Shown: positions 10,341 to 21,694, counted from the stretch's first letter. The stretch: 64,000 nucleotides of DNA from Procambarus clarkii (GCF_040958095.1 NC_091220.1:21914481-21978480), one strand, 5' to 3'. Translations and numbers: made by a program. The notes: generated by a model not told the origin, from the sequence alone.

Positions 10341-10733
10341 ATGGTTGCACCATATGAATTTGATGACATGCAATTGTCAAGGTCATTAGTACGTGTCTCA
10401 GGCAGTGCCTATAACATAGGAGTCATTTTAGACTTAAGCAGAACATCCACTTTCGCTGCTACAGTTCCAGTGGACCCATTGCCTCCGAAATTAGCAGGAC
10501 CCAGAACACAACAGCAAGTATTGCTGAATATTAATAAGCTGAAACATGAAAACCATATTATTCAACAAAATTTGTCAGTTTTGTATAAAATGTTTAAAGA
10601 ACAGGAGAGACAAATTTCTATGTTGAGAAGGGGTATAAGGGAATGGAGCATCCAAAAAAGTTCCTTTTCCGAAACCACTATCTCCTCCTACGTACTCAAC
10701 ACACTCACCATCTCCTCCTCCTCCTCCAATTAA
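10341..10733 (+). CDS. MVAPYEF-family protein, short copy with coiled coil
   Basis: A 130-residue protein paralogous to the one at 17000-17794. The first 55 residues match closely (MVAPYEFD, then S.AYN.., SRTSTFAA, PLPP.LAGPRTQQQ). A hydrophobic heptad segment (INKLKHENHIIQQNLSVLYKMFKEQERQISMLRRGI) corresponds to the C-terminal segment of the paralogue. The central region of the longer copy is absent here, and the end is a serine/threonine tail after about residue 95 that has no counterpart. I do not recognise the family. A zipper-type dimerising regulator is a possibility, not a finding. Confidence 0.6.
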   Translation: MVAPYEFDDMQLSRSLVRVSGSAYNIGVILDLSRTSTFAATVPVDPLPPKLAGPRTQQQVLLNINKLKHENHIIQQNLSVLYKMFKEQERQISMLRRGIREWSIQKSSFSETTISSYVLNTLTISSSSSN

Positions 10734-13224
10734 TTCTCTCAATCCATCGTCCCCTACAATTTCTATGAGAATCAGGTAAATAAATAAATAATTTCTTTTA
10801 CCTGTTTGAAAATGAAGCCCCACTCATCCTTCTTTTTCTTGCTTAATTTTTGTCACCTAATCGTAGAATTATATTAAATCAATAATTTAAAAAAAAAAAT
10901 GAGTGAAATTGGTAAAATAATCTTGAATACTATAACATTCCCAGACAATGGTTCCTCGGGTTTTAGAGAACGTATATTCATAAAAACTCTTATTAACAAT
11001 TTTGTTGTTGTGAATGATGATGATAAAAGAATAATTTTATTATTGAATAAAATGCTTCATTTGTTTACTATCTCTGATCGATATATTAAATTAATAACTG
11101 AAACATATCCTCTTAAGAGTCAGAATCAACAAAAACAAACAATAGCTCATTTGAATAAAAAATGTAATGAATGCGAGAGTGAAAAAAGTGAATTAGAAAT
11201 TAAATGTGGATATCAAGATGCCACAATAACAGATTTAAATACAAATGTGAGAGATTTAGAACTTGCTATTGTGCAGCTTACAAAGAAATTAGGAGACCAA
11301 GAAAATGAAATAGAGAATTTAAAGAAGGAAAATTTAACTCTTCAAGATAATCAAAATAAATTGAAAAATAATCTAGAAGATCGAAATAATACTGAATTAA
11401 TGAAGCTTAGAATCCAATACGATGATGAAAAGAAAAAGTATGAAACAGAATATGCATTTTTGGTAAATAAGAAAGATAGCCAAATTCAACATATCTCCGA
11501 AGACAAAGACAAACAAATAAAAGACTTAGCAGATGAAAAAGAAAAACTAACCAATTTAATAAATTCAAATAATACTAGAATAAGATCCAAATACGTTGCA
11601 CTCGAAAAGGAACTAAAAAGTGCACATGAACAATTAACTATAAGTCGTCAACAACAAGAAGAATTAAATAGGAAATTAGCTGCATGTGAAAACGATATAA
11701 GGATCCAGAATATGCAATTTCTGGAATGCCAACAAGCCCTACAAAAATGCAACTATGATAAACAATCAGACCAAGAAGAATATAATAAGCTATTAGTATC
11801 CCAAAAACATTATCTTGAGAAATGCGAACAAAAACTACTTGATTGTGAAAATTCTAAACAAATTAAGTATGATGAATATAATATATTAGTAAAGAATATA
11901 AATGAAGTAAATAAATATAATATTGAAACATTAGAGCGACTTTATACAAAACCTACATTATCGAATAGCGATATAATTCATTGTTTTTCAAGCATATTTC
12001 CTTTAGATGATGATGATGAATCAAAGGAAACAAGAAAATCACAAATTGAAGCAATAATAAATCGGTTCATTCGTCAGTTGAATACCGAACGCGAAAACTA
12101 CATTTACCAAGAACGTGAAAAGGACATTAAAGACAGGATTTCCCGTTTAAATTATTATATTAATAATATTGAACCACTCCAAAATTATGATTTACTTAAT
12201 ATTTTTACTAACGAGGAAGAACGAAATTTATTTAATCAAATATTAGAAAAATTTAAAACTAATATTATCGATGAAACAGTATATGAACACGAACGTCAAA
12301 TAATGCCCTATGTAAATAAAAATGATCATTTAAAACGCCAATTAGACGAACCTAATTATGTTGCTAAATTGTTAATAGACGCGGTGGCATCAATAGTTTT
12401 AGTTCAAGAAATTATAACCAAACGAATTGTTGACCTGGAAAAAGATCATAAAGGAACGAATGAGGAAGTTATAAAAGTTTATGCATTCGTTACTATTCTA
12501 TATACATTATTCCAGAAGGAAATAAGGCAAGATTTGAAAGCAAATAATGTACAACGCTTTTATTACATTATCTTGAACGTGATTCATAAGTCTCCTTCTG
12601 ATAATATTCATGAAATACTGGCTTTACAACAACAAAATGATTTACATGTTAAGACCTTACAAGAAGAAAATGAAACAATAACTTCTAACCTGTTGACCAT
12701 TCAACAGACAAATGCTAGTCTCCAGGATTCCAACAAACAAATGCTTTCAGAATTAAGTGAGACAAGAATGCATTTGTCGATGATTAACCATGATGAGACT
12801 TCGGTGGACCCCATAGAATATGAAGAAACTCAAATGAATAAATTCACATTAATCATCCAAGCTGTCACTACTCAGCTCGATGCTTACTTGGCCGGGACAT
12901 GCAACAATAAGTATTTAAGATCAGCATTCGAAAAACTCTCAACGAGAAAAATGTTTTGCAAGAATGAAATGGCGAAATCTGAAATGATGCAATTATTTAT
13001 TTCACTTTCAAATCATATCTTCAAATTTATATTCTGCGCCCAGTTCTATAAGAATCTTGTCACGGTAATAAACGATAATATTCTTCGGCGTTCCATTCAA
13101 TTAAACCTTTTTTTTTCAAGAGAAATATATAACCACCAAGATATGCTATCTGAAATATTGAACATACCCATGATAAATGAAGCTATAGAAATAGCACCCG
13201 TTTTCTCAATTCTATACAATATTA

Positions 13225-15181
13225 TTTATTTATTTATTTATTTATGCATATACAAGAATGTACATAAGGAATGTGAGGATACAATTATGGTAATTACAGT
13301 CTTGTAAAGCCACTAGCACGCGCAGCGTTTCGGGCAGGTCCTTAATCTAAGAAAATTTTAAGGAGGTAAATACTTGCAAAATTTATAGACAAAAAAATGA
13401 TAACAGATTACATGGAATGAAAAAAAAAAAAAAAAAAAAAAAGATGAGAGAAAATTATAGGTACAGTATATTAAAGCACATAGGTAGCTATGATTGATTG
13501 CAATGACAGCTTAAAATGGTAGTTGACAACAAATTGGTAGGCACAATACAGCAGAAACAATATAAGATTGATTGCAATGACAGCTTGAATGGTAGTTGAC
13601 AAAAATTGGTAGTCACAATACAGCATATGGCTAGCACATAAAAGAAGACAGCAATGAACACAATGATAAGGTTGTTTGATATTACATAAAAATTAGGAGA
13701 TTGGGTACCACTAGGTACAGAGCAAATTTAAAGCTCAGTGTAGGAAACTAAATAGATGAAGTTAGGTACTTTTTGGTTTTGCTTTTAAATAAGGCAAAAG
13801 TTTTACAGTTTTTCAATTCACTAGGGAGTGAGTTCCATAGACTAGGTCCCTTAATTTGCATAGAGTGTTTACACAGATTAAGTTTGACCCTGGGGATATC
13901 AAAGAGATATTTATTTCTGGTGTGGTGATAATGGGTCCTATTACATCTGTCCAGGGAGAGTTTCAGAGCATGGTTTGCATTTAAGAACAGGGTTTTGTAA
14001 ATGTAGTTGACACAAGAGAATGTGTGGAGGGAGTTAATATTTAGCAAGTTTAGAGATTTAAACAAGGGAGCTGAGTGTTGTCTGAAAGCAGAGTTAGTTA
14101 TTATTCTGATAGCAGATTTTTGCTGTGTGATGATGGGCTTAAGGTGGTTTGCAGTGGTAGACCCCCATGCACAGATACCATAATTAAGATAGGGGTAGAT
14201 TAGTGCATAATATAGTGAGAGGAGAGCAGAGTTAGGAACATAATATCTGATTTTGGAGAGTATACCAACTGTCTTAGAGACTTTCTTAGTTATGTGTTGA
14301 ATGTGGGTGCTGAAGTTGAGTCTCTTGTCTAGGAATAGGCCAAGAAACTTGCCATCATTTTTATTACTGATGTTAATGTTGTCTATCTGTAGCTGAATTG
14401 CATTTGATGATTTGCTTCCAAACAAGATGTAGTAAGTCTTTTCGATGTTTAATGTTAGTTTGTTCGTTGACATCCATAAGTGGACTTTTTTTAATTCATT
14501 ATTCACAACATTATTTAGTGTATGTGGGTTGAGGTTTGAGTAGATAAGGGTAGTATCGTCAGCAAACAATATAGGTTTGAGAATATTAGAGACATTAGGC
14601 AGATCGTTTATATATATAAGAAATAGAAGAGGTCCTAAGATGCTGCCCTGTGGCACTCCAACGGTAATTGGTAGAGTGGAAGAAGTTGTATCATTGATGG
14701 TTACATATTGGTGTCTGTCACTAAGATAGGATCGGATGTAGTCAAGGGCAAGGCCTCGGATTCCATAATGCTGGAGTTTAAATAAGAGGTAGTTGTGATT
14801 AACAGTATCAAAGGCTTTTCTTAGGTCAATGAAGAGTCCAATCGGAAACTCATTTTTGTCAAGGGCTGAGTAGATAATGTCAAGGAGACTAATGATTGCA
14901 TCATTGGTACTCTTTTGGGACCGGAAGCCAAACTGGCAGGGGCTGAGTATGTCGAATTTTACGAGGTAGGAATAGAGCTGTTTGTAAATAATTTTTTCAA
15001 ATATTTTTGATAGAATGGGTAGATTTGATATTGGTCTATAATTGTTTATGTCCGCCGGATTGCCTCCTTTATGGACTGGCGTTACTCTTGTTTTTTTGAG
15101 GATATCAGGGAAGGTGTGATACTCTATAGATTTGTTGAACAGTAGTGCTATGGGTGGGGCAAGGTGGTAATGGGTGGGGCA
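13225..15181 (-). mobile_element. CR1/L2-like non-LTR retrotransposon, 5'-truncated, copy 1
   Basis: The element lies on the minus strand. Its 3' end is a (TAAA)n tail, seen on the plus strand as (TTTA)n at 13225-13243, preceded in element sense by about 500 bp of 3' UTR. The reverse transcriptase is truncated at its 5' side near 15181. The flanking ATTA at 13221-13224 and 15182-15185 is a candidate target duplication. A second copy at 28789-30302 is almost identical over its whole length, so both insertions are recent relative to the decay of the genes around them. Confidence 0.9.
13748..15168 (-). CDS. Reverse transcriptase of LINE copy 1
   Basis: The frame is open without a stop from about 15168 to 13748 and starts inside the truncated element, so there is no native ATG. 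RT blocks in order: NNYRPISNL, LFIDLRKAFDTVNH, PQGSILGPLLFLIYINDLP and the catalytic FADDT (YADD equivalent). The C-terminal region has the usual WGSTT...I..QKSAIR block of CR1/L2-type elements. No endonuclease domain remains. Host transposon, not viral. Confidence 0.85.
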
Positions 15182-15616
15182 ATTAGTAAATTAACCCTGA
15201 TAAATGGTACGTATTCTATAAGCAACAATGAGGATAATAATCAAATAGTGTCTATCGATAACGAAAAGAAGAATTTAAAATCGATTGCGTTATTACACGA
15301 GGCTAATATGGAAGCAGAAAAATCTTGGTTCCTTAAAAACCTAAAAGTTAAGTACGAAAGTGTATTGGGTGATGACAGCATTTTAAAAGCAATCACCTCT
15401 CAGAAAGTTTCTTCGCCTGAAACTGTTGAGAAAACAACCACACAAAAAAGAGATAAAACGAACTTAAAAGACGCAAAACAAAGGGCAAAAGATAAGACTA
15501 AAGGCAGGCGACAAGTCGAGGCATTATTAGAGAAAAAGAATCTAAAGGATAGACATATAAACACTATAAGGGGAGGAATAGTTGAAAATAAATAAGAGGA
15601 TGTCGATGGTAAGCAG

Positions 15617-16111
15617 TCAACTCATTAGAGAAAGGAATTTTGTAAATACCTCCCCCCCCTCAAAAAAAATAAAAATAAGAGACATCAGAGATTGGAAAAG
15701 GGGTTCAAGTTCATAGTAAGTGTGAGTTTGTAAAGATTTGCCACCATTCTCCAGCGTGTAATAAGCCAAATCAACTTGATGAGGATCTTTGGTGTAATGG
15801 CCAATTTTCACACAGGCATTACTAACCTTGTAATTAACCGAGATTTCAAATGACAAGGTATATTTTAATTGTTTTGGATTTCATCTAGCTCAGGTGTCTG
15901 ATACTTTTGAGAAAAAATAATATCACATATTATATTTGTATGAGGAATAAGCTTACATTCTAATTCCATCTGAGGAAACAGCGTGAGTTCTTTCTGAAGA
16001 GAGCTTCTCGTACCACTTTTTTTTCTTTGGAAGAGCAGCGAAGAGTGTGTGGCTGGCTGTCAGTGGATGGCCGGCGGCCACGAATAGTTATATATGGCTC
16101 AGCTGACACAG
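15617..16111 (-). pseudogene. Minus-strand relative of the 2900-3361 gene, decayed
   Basis: Reading leftward from a promoter module at about 16111-16086, the sequence repeats the 5' region of the 2900 gene (GCCGCCGGCCATCCACTGACAG, then CTTCGCTGCTCTTCCAAAG). The position equivalent to the start codon is changed (ACAG instead of ATGG). Further left is an open frame of 79 codons (15856-15617) that begins at TTG and has no match to the coiled-coil repeats. I read the unit as a duplicated promoter plus broken gene start joined to unrelated sequence. Confidence 0.45.
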
Positions 16112-16150
16112 TGCTTAGTCAGAACTGGGACTTTACGTGGTATTAGTCTA
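16085..16150 (-). promoter_or_regulatory. Repeated promoter module with TATA box, copy 2 (minus)
   Basis: On the minus strand it reads GCACTGTGTCAGCTGAGCCATATATA, the same core as at 2803-2852. Confidence 0.6.
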
Positions 16151-16243
16151 AGGAAGATCAGCAGGCAATTCCCAAAAAACAACGAAAACATTGTTGATAG
16201 TTTCAAGCTTTATTTTATGTCATATCCTATATGAAAATGGCAA

Positions 16244-16432
16244 TTGTATAAAATGATGATTATTCAGTTATCACAAAAATATATTTATTATGAAAATGAA
16301 CATGAGCTTCTGATCAATCACATCCATCGTAAAGGTGAGCTTATATATGTCGATTACTTTAATGAAGTTATAGCCAGTGTAGTTTTGAAGATGGTATGGC
16401 GGCATTCAACTAAGCGACTCTCTAATTATTGA
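16244..16432 (+). pseudogene. Fragment of the F-box/FBH1-like gene
   Basis: Sixty-two codons that match the segment at about 45700-45850 of the 44.9-46.9 kb gene: YYENEHELLINH...GEL..VDYFNEV..SVVLKM..RHS against YYCEQALLINH...GEI..VDYVPG...SIVLKIVKRHS. The Walker A position is again not a P-loop. There is no start or continuation; it is a dispersed gene fragment. Confidence 0.65.
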
Positions 16433-16462
16433 GTCACAACTGCAATATACAACAATGCTGAG

Positions 16463-16612
16463 TTGGGGGATGAGGGGGGGGGAGCTAGAAGGGCAAAAGA
16501 TAAGCGAGTGATGGTAGGTGGCGACGGAAACACTGCAGTTAGTCTTATTCAACTCCTGCTAAGAGGTCCACACCTTCGGGCCAGGCTCCGCATCATATCG
16601 AAAGGTTATTAT
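16463..16612. other. G-rich spacer
   Basis: GC-richer than its surroundings, with a G8 run at 16474-16481. An open frame here (16463-16651) starts at TTG and has no recognisable feature. Confidence 0.3.
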
Positions 16613-16712
16613 AGATGGCTCTCTCAGCTACAGAGATATTTAATATACTAATGTATGTGTGTATGTGTCTTATTCTTTTTCAAATATTTTTTTTTCTTTC
16701 TTTCACGGTAGT

Positions 16713-16915
16713 AACCTGTCCATCAACTGCTCAACCACCACCCAACCAACCTGTCCATCAACTGGTCTACAACCACCCAACCAACCTGTCCATCAACTGG
16801 TCAACAGCCACCCAACCAACCTGTCCATCAACTGGTCAACAACCACCCAACCAACCTGTCCATCAACTGGTCAACAGCAACCCAACCAACCTATCCATCA
16901 ACTGGTCTACAACCA
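16713..16915 (+). repeat. 35-36-bp minisatellite upstream of the second MVAPYEF gene
   Basis: About six copies of CAACCACCCAACCAACCTGTCCATCAACTGGTC with few differences, read in two frames without stops. It corresponds to the three-copy array at 10150-10262. Confidence 0.9.
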
Positions 16916-16999
16916 CCCTTTTTCTGTTGGAAGTTTCTTTCTAGGGAAGTGGATAACAATTGATCATATAAAATAAGAGAGCGCACAGTGTTTTTCATA

Positions 17000-17794
17000 A
17001 TGGTTGCACCATATGAATTTGACATGAAATTACTAATAAGGTCTTTAGTATGTGTCGGAGGCAGTGGCTATAACAGAACAACTGATGGTTCGGTTTGTTT
17101 AGACTTAGGCAGAACATCCACTTTCGCTGCTAGAGTTACAGTGGGCCCATTGCCTCCGGAATTAGCAGGACCCAGAACACAACAGCAATTATCTAAAAGA
17201 AGCAACATTGGAGTAAATTCAACTGGAGCGGCAACTCCATCATCTTCCACAGTAGGTCAGACTGTTGTTGCAACAACTTCCCATGAACTCAGTGCAGAAA
17301 ATGCCAGTAGAAGTGTAAGACCCGCCAGACTCAGAACACATGGACCTATCAGTATTTCCCAAGGAAGCGACATTGGAGTAAATTCAACTGGAGCAATAGG
17401 TCAAGAAAATGCTGGAAGTAGTACCAGACCCGCCAGACCCAGAACCTATGGACGTACCAGAATTTCCCAAGGAAACGAGATTGGAGTAAAGACTCTTTCA
17501 ACTTCCCGAAAGCGTCCTTGTCCCCAAGACCCCAGTGAAGAAAATCAACCCATAACAACAATGAAGGAAATTCTTCTTGCAAGTAAAGGGTCCCGTATTT
17601 TAATCTTGACCCACCAACAGGTTCATCAATTACTTGCCAATACGTTGACCCCAGAACAACTTGTGCTGGATATGAATAATCTGATCCAAGAAAACAATGT
17701 TCTTCAACATAAAGTGTCACTTTATCAGGAAATCTTTAGAAACAAGGAGAAATTAATTTCTATTATTAAGAAAATGGGAATAAAGGTTGCATAA
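17000..17794 (+). CDS. MVAPYEF-family protein, long copy
   Basis: A 264-residue protein. I chose the ATG at 17000 because it aligns with the ATG of the paralogue at 10341 and the sequence before it is conserved. Conserved head (residues 1-60: MVAPYEFD, LGRTSTFAAR, GPLPPELAGPRTQQQ), then three degenerate copies of a roughly 45-residue unit (RP.R.RT.G...ISQG..IGVNSTGA), a Lys/Arg patch (TSRKRPCPQ), and a C-terminal hydrophobic heptad region (LVLDMNNLIQENNVLQHKVSLY) shared with the short copy. No known family. Paralogy with the short copy is clear; function is not. Confidence 0.65.
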   Translation: MVAPYEFDMKLLIRSLVCVGGSGYNRTTDGSVCLDLGRTSTFAARVTVGPLPPELAGPRTQQQLSKRSNIGVNSTGAATPSSSTVGQTVVATTSHELSAENASRSVRPARLRTHGPISISQGSDIGVNSTGAIGQENAGSSTRPARPRTYGRTRISQGNEIGVKTLSTSRKRPCPQDPSEENQPITTMKEILLASKGSRILILTHQQVHQLLANTLTPEQLVLDMNNLIQENNVLQHKVSLYQEIFRNKEKLISIIKKMGIKVA

Positions 17795-17997
17795 ATAATT
17801 ATATGATTATTTAAGATGATTTTTTTTGAATTCATAACATGATAAACTCTGTCAATGTTTCTGAGGTCAATAGCATATGTTATCACAGAATACTTTATGC
17901 TGTGTCATATATATTACTTTGTAATGTGAATGTGGATTTGTGTGTATGGTTCTAGTTGAACCAAGTTTCATTAATAGTATATAACAAAAATATTAAT

Positions 17998-18199
17998 ATG
18001 CAGTATATATCTGGGCAAACTATTCCAGATTTAATCGATATAACCAATAAATTTTTTTATATTTTTCCCCCATCATCATATTCCTCACCTTTTAATCAAG
18101 ATATGAAAAATATTATGGCTTGTGTGTGTATTTTAGTTCAAAAATTATTTAGTGAAGCTAATGTAAATCAAGCAAATATGTATGTAATAGATAATAATG

Positions 18200-18231
<32 letters not shown>

Positions 18232-18342
18232 TATAAACCTCTGCCAATAAATATATTTAATATAAATTCATATGTGGAGGTAGGTTTACTAAGAAAAAAT
18301 AAAGAATCAACCAAATTAAAAAAAACATTTTTTGACTACTAG
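17998..18342 (+). CDS. Hypothetical protein with asparagine run
   Basis: I chose the ATG at 17998; the frame is open from a TTG at 17956. It gives 114 residues: a globular, hydrophobic first half, an Asp/Asn run (about residues 62-78) and a basic end. AT-rich codon use matches the nearby viral-type genes. It could be the 5' remnant of a larger gene. Confidence 0.35.
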
Positions 18343-18446
18343 TGATGAAATAAAAGCTATTTTAACTATTCAGTAAAAAAAAAAGAAAATATTTCTTTTA
18401 TGTTGATATATAGAAGAAAAGCCACAAGGATTAATCAGTATAAAAG

Positions 18447-19776
18447 ATGCTGTGTATAGACAATGATTTAAAATACGAGCAAGAGCGATTAGAAACATTT
18501 ATTAATTGGCCTGTAAGTAACCCAAAGCCCAAAGAGTTGGTAACTAATGGCTTCTTCTATCTGAAAAAAGGAATAGAATGCGCTTGTGCATTTTGTTATG
18601 TCTATGTAAATTCTTGGGATGATATTTTAAATGATGACGATTATTTCAATGAAGATATAATACTCATTTTAAATAACAACAATATTAAACTTAGTGAATT
18701 TCATAGGAGAATAAGCCCTGAATGTCCATTTTTGAAGGGCGAACCAGTAGGTAATATTCCTACTGAATTTTCATCTTATCTCATAGAACCCAAGTATATT
18801 AAGTATAATAAAGATTTGGAATTTGAATTAGATAAAAAAAAACAATTACCCAAGGGGATACTCTTGCATAAAACTCCACATTATGAAAAATATAGTGAGG
18901 TTAGAGTTCGCTTGTCTAGTTTCAAAGACTCGTGGCCACTTTCAATAAAACATCCCAGCCCAAAAGAGTTAGCCCAAGCTGGGTTTTTTTTATAAAAAAC
19001 CACCTAGTGGAGATGAAGTAATCTGTTTCTATTGCAATATGCATTTTCGAAATTGGAAAGAAGGTCATGATCCATGGATAGAACATGGGCGTTGGTCAAC
19101 ACAATGTTATTATATATTGATCATGAAAGGGCCTGATTTTATTAAAAATATACGTTCATCTACAATCACTAAATATCCCCCCAAAATATTTTCTAATGAT
19201 ATAATTATGCAAATGATGAACAAATTAGATATTTTAGTAACTTTATCTAAAAGTTACAAACGCGATATTGTTAAAAGAGTATTTAAAGAGGTAGTAATAC
19301 TCTATGGACGATCATTTAAATCATATGATCAAGCTATAGCTATTATAACAAGATATTTATATATTAACCAAAGAAAATTTAAAAGGGTTAAAATCATAGA
19401 AGAAAATAATCAAAACGAAAAAGATGAAGTTGAAAATATATGTTTAACCTCAATGAATAATGACACAGTAACATTAACCAGGACTTATAATGAGCCTAAT
19501 ACAACTACTTATTGTATATCTGATAACAAATGTGATCAGATATTGAGCTTTACTATAAAGAATTTAGGACGTCAACAACCCACAGTTTCATCCGATTGTC
19601 AACATGATAAGAATTTAATGAATACACGCTGTAATATCTGCCAAGATAAAGAACGTTGTGTTCTCATTTTACCCTGCTAACATTTTTGTGTCTGTGAATT
19701 GTGTCTTTTACAACTTAGTAACTGTCCAATATGTCGCAATTTAATTAGTCACGTAACTAAAGTATATTTTTCTTAA
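18447..19776 (+). pseudogene. iap: Second inhibitor of apoptosis gene (BIR-BIR-RING), broken
   Basis: First BIR at about 18475-18780, with an Asp/Asn-rich insertion between the cysteine pair and the histidine. The second BIR starts near 18900 and is interrupted at a T8 run (18984-18991), after which it continues in another frame from 19000. About 190 helical, AT-rich codons follow, then a RING whose first cysteines (CNICQDKERC) are in frame but which is cut by a TAA at 19678-19680. The remaining ligands (HFC.CELC, NCPICR) follow in the same frame to a stop at 19774-19776. Far more AT-rich than the IAP at 7724, so not a recent duplicate of it. The homopolymer shift may be technical; the TAA is not so easily explained. 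Confidence 0.85.
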
Positions 19777-20035
19777 TCTGAAATAATTTAGAGTAAAGGA
19801 GTTATTAAAAATGAAATAAAAAATATATATCTCTTTGATTTATAAAACAACAAATGAAATATATTTTTTGGTTTAACTAACTAATCTTTTATAACTTTCG
19901 TTTTACTTAAAAAAAAAGTCGCCTCATGCTGTAATGATGGTATTGTGGTAATTGATAATTCTCCAATCTGAACTATTCATTAAATTCATGGTGACGTCCA
20001 CCTAAACTAAAGTTCCCGTTCTAAATAATAAGGTT
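19777..20035. other. Intergenic, no gene seen
   Basis: AT-rich 3' region with AATAAA-like signals (19816). Nothing coding. Confidence 0.4.
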
Positions 20036-20098
20036 GCGACATAGCTAGCTGGTTGCCCAGAGCAGATGCAGCACTGTGTCAGCTGAACAAGAGAATAT
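20036..20098 (+). promoter_or_regulatory. Repeated promoter module, copy 3, TATA lost
   Basis: TAGCTGGTTGCCCAGAGCAG...CACTGTGTCAGCTGAACAAG matches the modules at 2803 and 16085, but the CATATATA part is replaced. Upstream similarity (CATGG..ACGTCCACCTA, near 19990) extends the match to about 100 bp. The following sequence holds no recognisable gene. Confidence 0.5.
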
Positions 20099-20381
20099 GA
20101 AATTTATGAACAATGGCTGGCTTGTGCCAAACACAGCCAAAAATATGGATCCATTTATTTAGAAATGATTATAAAGCATTTTTTTTCTTGGAATAATAGC
20201 GAATGTATTATTTATTTTTTTTGGACCTGAAATCTTCAACTGTTTATGAAAATATTTCAAACTGGGGAAAAGGATAAAATTTTGGGGATACTGAAACCGA
20301 ATGTTGGAATGTAGCTACTTTGTATAAAGAGATGGATACCTTCATAACAAAAATACATTTCAGTTTTTATAATTTGATTTA

Positions 20382-20831
20382 TTAAATACAATTTTGTACA
20401 AATTTATTATAAATTTTTTTAGCTATCAGATATTCACGGAAGCTACATGTGACTGATTGGCAAGTAATCGGCCCAGTATTATAGACACCATTTAGCAATC
20501 CTTGTTCAGTTGTCACAGTCCCAATAATCACATCCTCATGAGAACGTTTAATTAGAAGCTGTGGTCCAGCAAGATGATTATCATGTAATATTACTGGATG
20601 ACCAAACATGTAATCACCTTTTTCATTATGAGATAAAACAATCATTCTGATGAGAGCGTCATATGTGTGCACTGGATCTCTCAAGTAAGACAAACAGGCG
20701 TTTACATAAGTATTTTGGGTTAAAGGAACCGTGGATACTTTTTCCCAATACCTATCTAAATTGAAGAGGTTATAAATCATTTTATCTCCTTTACCATGGA
20801 CATTAATAAGCATGTCCACTATTTTCTTCAC
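20382..20831 (-). CDS. Conserved-looking hypothetical protein, start unclear
   Basis: The frame of 149 codons begins at GTG, but stays open upstream to a poly-A run (poly-T on plus at 20891-20915). Beyond that run an ATG (about 20929) is out of phase by one or two bases, so a homopolymer slip may hide the true start. The protein looks globular with no membrane segment. It has motifs such as GHPVILHD and TGPITCQSVTCSFREY that I cannot place. AT-rich viral-type codon use. No function assigned. Confidence 0.5.
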   Translation of the reverse strand: MKKIVDMLINVHGKGDKMIYNLFNLDRYWEKVSTVPLTQNTYVNACLSYLRDPVHTYDALIRMIVLSHNEKGDYMFGHPVILHDNHLAGPQLLIKRSHEDVIIGTVTTEQGLLNGVYNTGPITCQSVTCSFREYLIAKKIYNKFVQNCI

Positions 20832-20929
20832 TTTGTCTGTAATTATTTCTCTGAAGAATTTCTCATTATGGATACATTTTTTCTTGACAATTTTTTTTTT
20901 TTTTTTTTTTTTTTTGATGATGATACCAT

Positions 20930-21690
20930 GACTATTATGATTGCCTTGGAACTTCCTGCCTCCTCTTATGCAAAAGTATAATTAACATAAATCTATATCA
21001 GATTCCTTAAATATATATATGTGTGGTGAAAATAAAATTTGATTATCTTCTTTTAGCAACTGATGTGATAAAAATCTTTTCATCAATAACATTATAATAT
21101 AGTTTGTATATTATTTTAAATATTGAATTATATCCTAGTTAGTAGATGAATAATTGGTGTTCAGGGAGAAAAGTAATCTGTAATCCCCAACTCATTATGA
21201 TATATTTCAAATTGGGGAAAAGGATATAATTTATGGTTTTATCTTATAAGATAAAGGTATATTATCATCTCAGAGGATAAGTTATAGTTTGCACTCTGTA
21301 ATTGTATAATTTTTGTAGTGATGCGGAAATAGACTGTATAAAGAGATTGATATACTCACACTCACTGAAGGTCCTGAAAATCTAAGAGCTGTGGAAGATT
21401 TAAAATCAGTAGTTATCAAGAGTAATAATATACACGATTTTTAGGATCTGGACCAGTGAACATGGATGGTAGTGTGAAGTAAGTGTGACCGAAGTTTATT
21501 AGGGGGTACTTCTTTCTTAATGTTGATGATGTACTCTGGGTCACCTTATCTAAAAAAAATAATAAACATTATGGCTGATAAGACAAGCTGAATAAGTCAA
21601 CCTAAGCTTAGTTTAATATAAAACTCGACCAAAAAGATAGTGGAAAGTGTTCTTCACAACCGGACGCCCTGGAGTCTGGCTGAGGTAACC
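20930..21690. other. Intergenic, no gene seen
   Basis: AT-rich. A TTTCAAA.TGGGGAAAAGGATA block near 20253 recurs near 21208, so this region contains a duplicated non-coding stretch. No coding evidence. Confidence 0.35.
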
Positions 21691-21694
21691 TCGC

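Larger units (their letters stand above)
10899..15595 (+). pseudogene. Large coiled-coil protein gene, split by a LINE
   Basis: ATG at 10899 opens a frame of about 775 viral-type codons ending at the transposon border at 13224. The same gene resumes at 15186 and ends at a stop at 15593-15595. Leaving out the element and one copy of the 4-bp direct repeat ATTA, the two parts are in phase (911 codons). After an N-terminal globular region of about 75 residues come long heptad-rich coiled coils (about residues 80-330), a predicted helical globular centre and a second coil near 575-630. The tail is Lys-rich. No catalytic motif is present. Long coiled-coil 'desmoplakin-like' proteins are conserved in this virus class, but similarity of coils is not evidence of homology. 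Confidence 0.65.

Noticed and set aside
13748-15168. The reverse transcriptase frames as viral polymerases
   Set aside because: Motifs, (TAAA)n tails, truncation and target repeats identify host non-LTR retrotransposons.
16713-16915. Regular direct repeats resembling a CRISPR array
   Set aside because: Units are contiguous without unique spacers and are degenerate; the setting is eukaryotic. It is a minisatellite, like 22450-22812 and 49795-49980.
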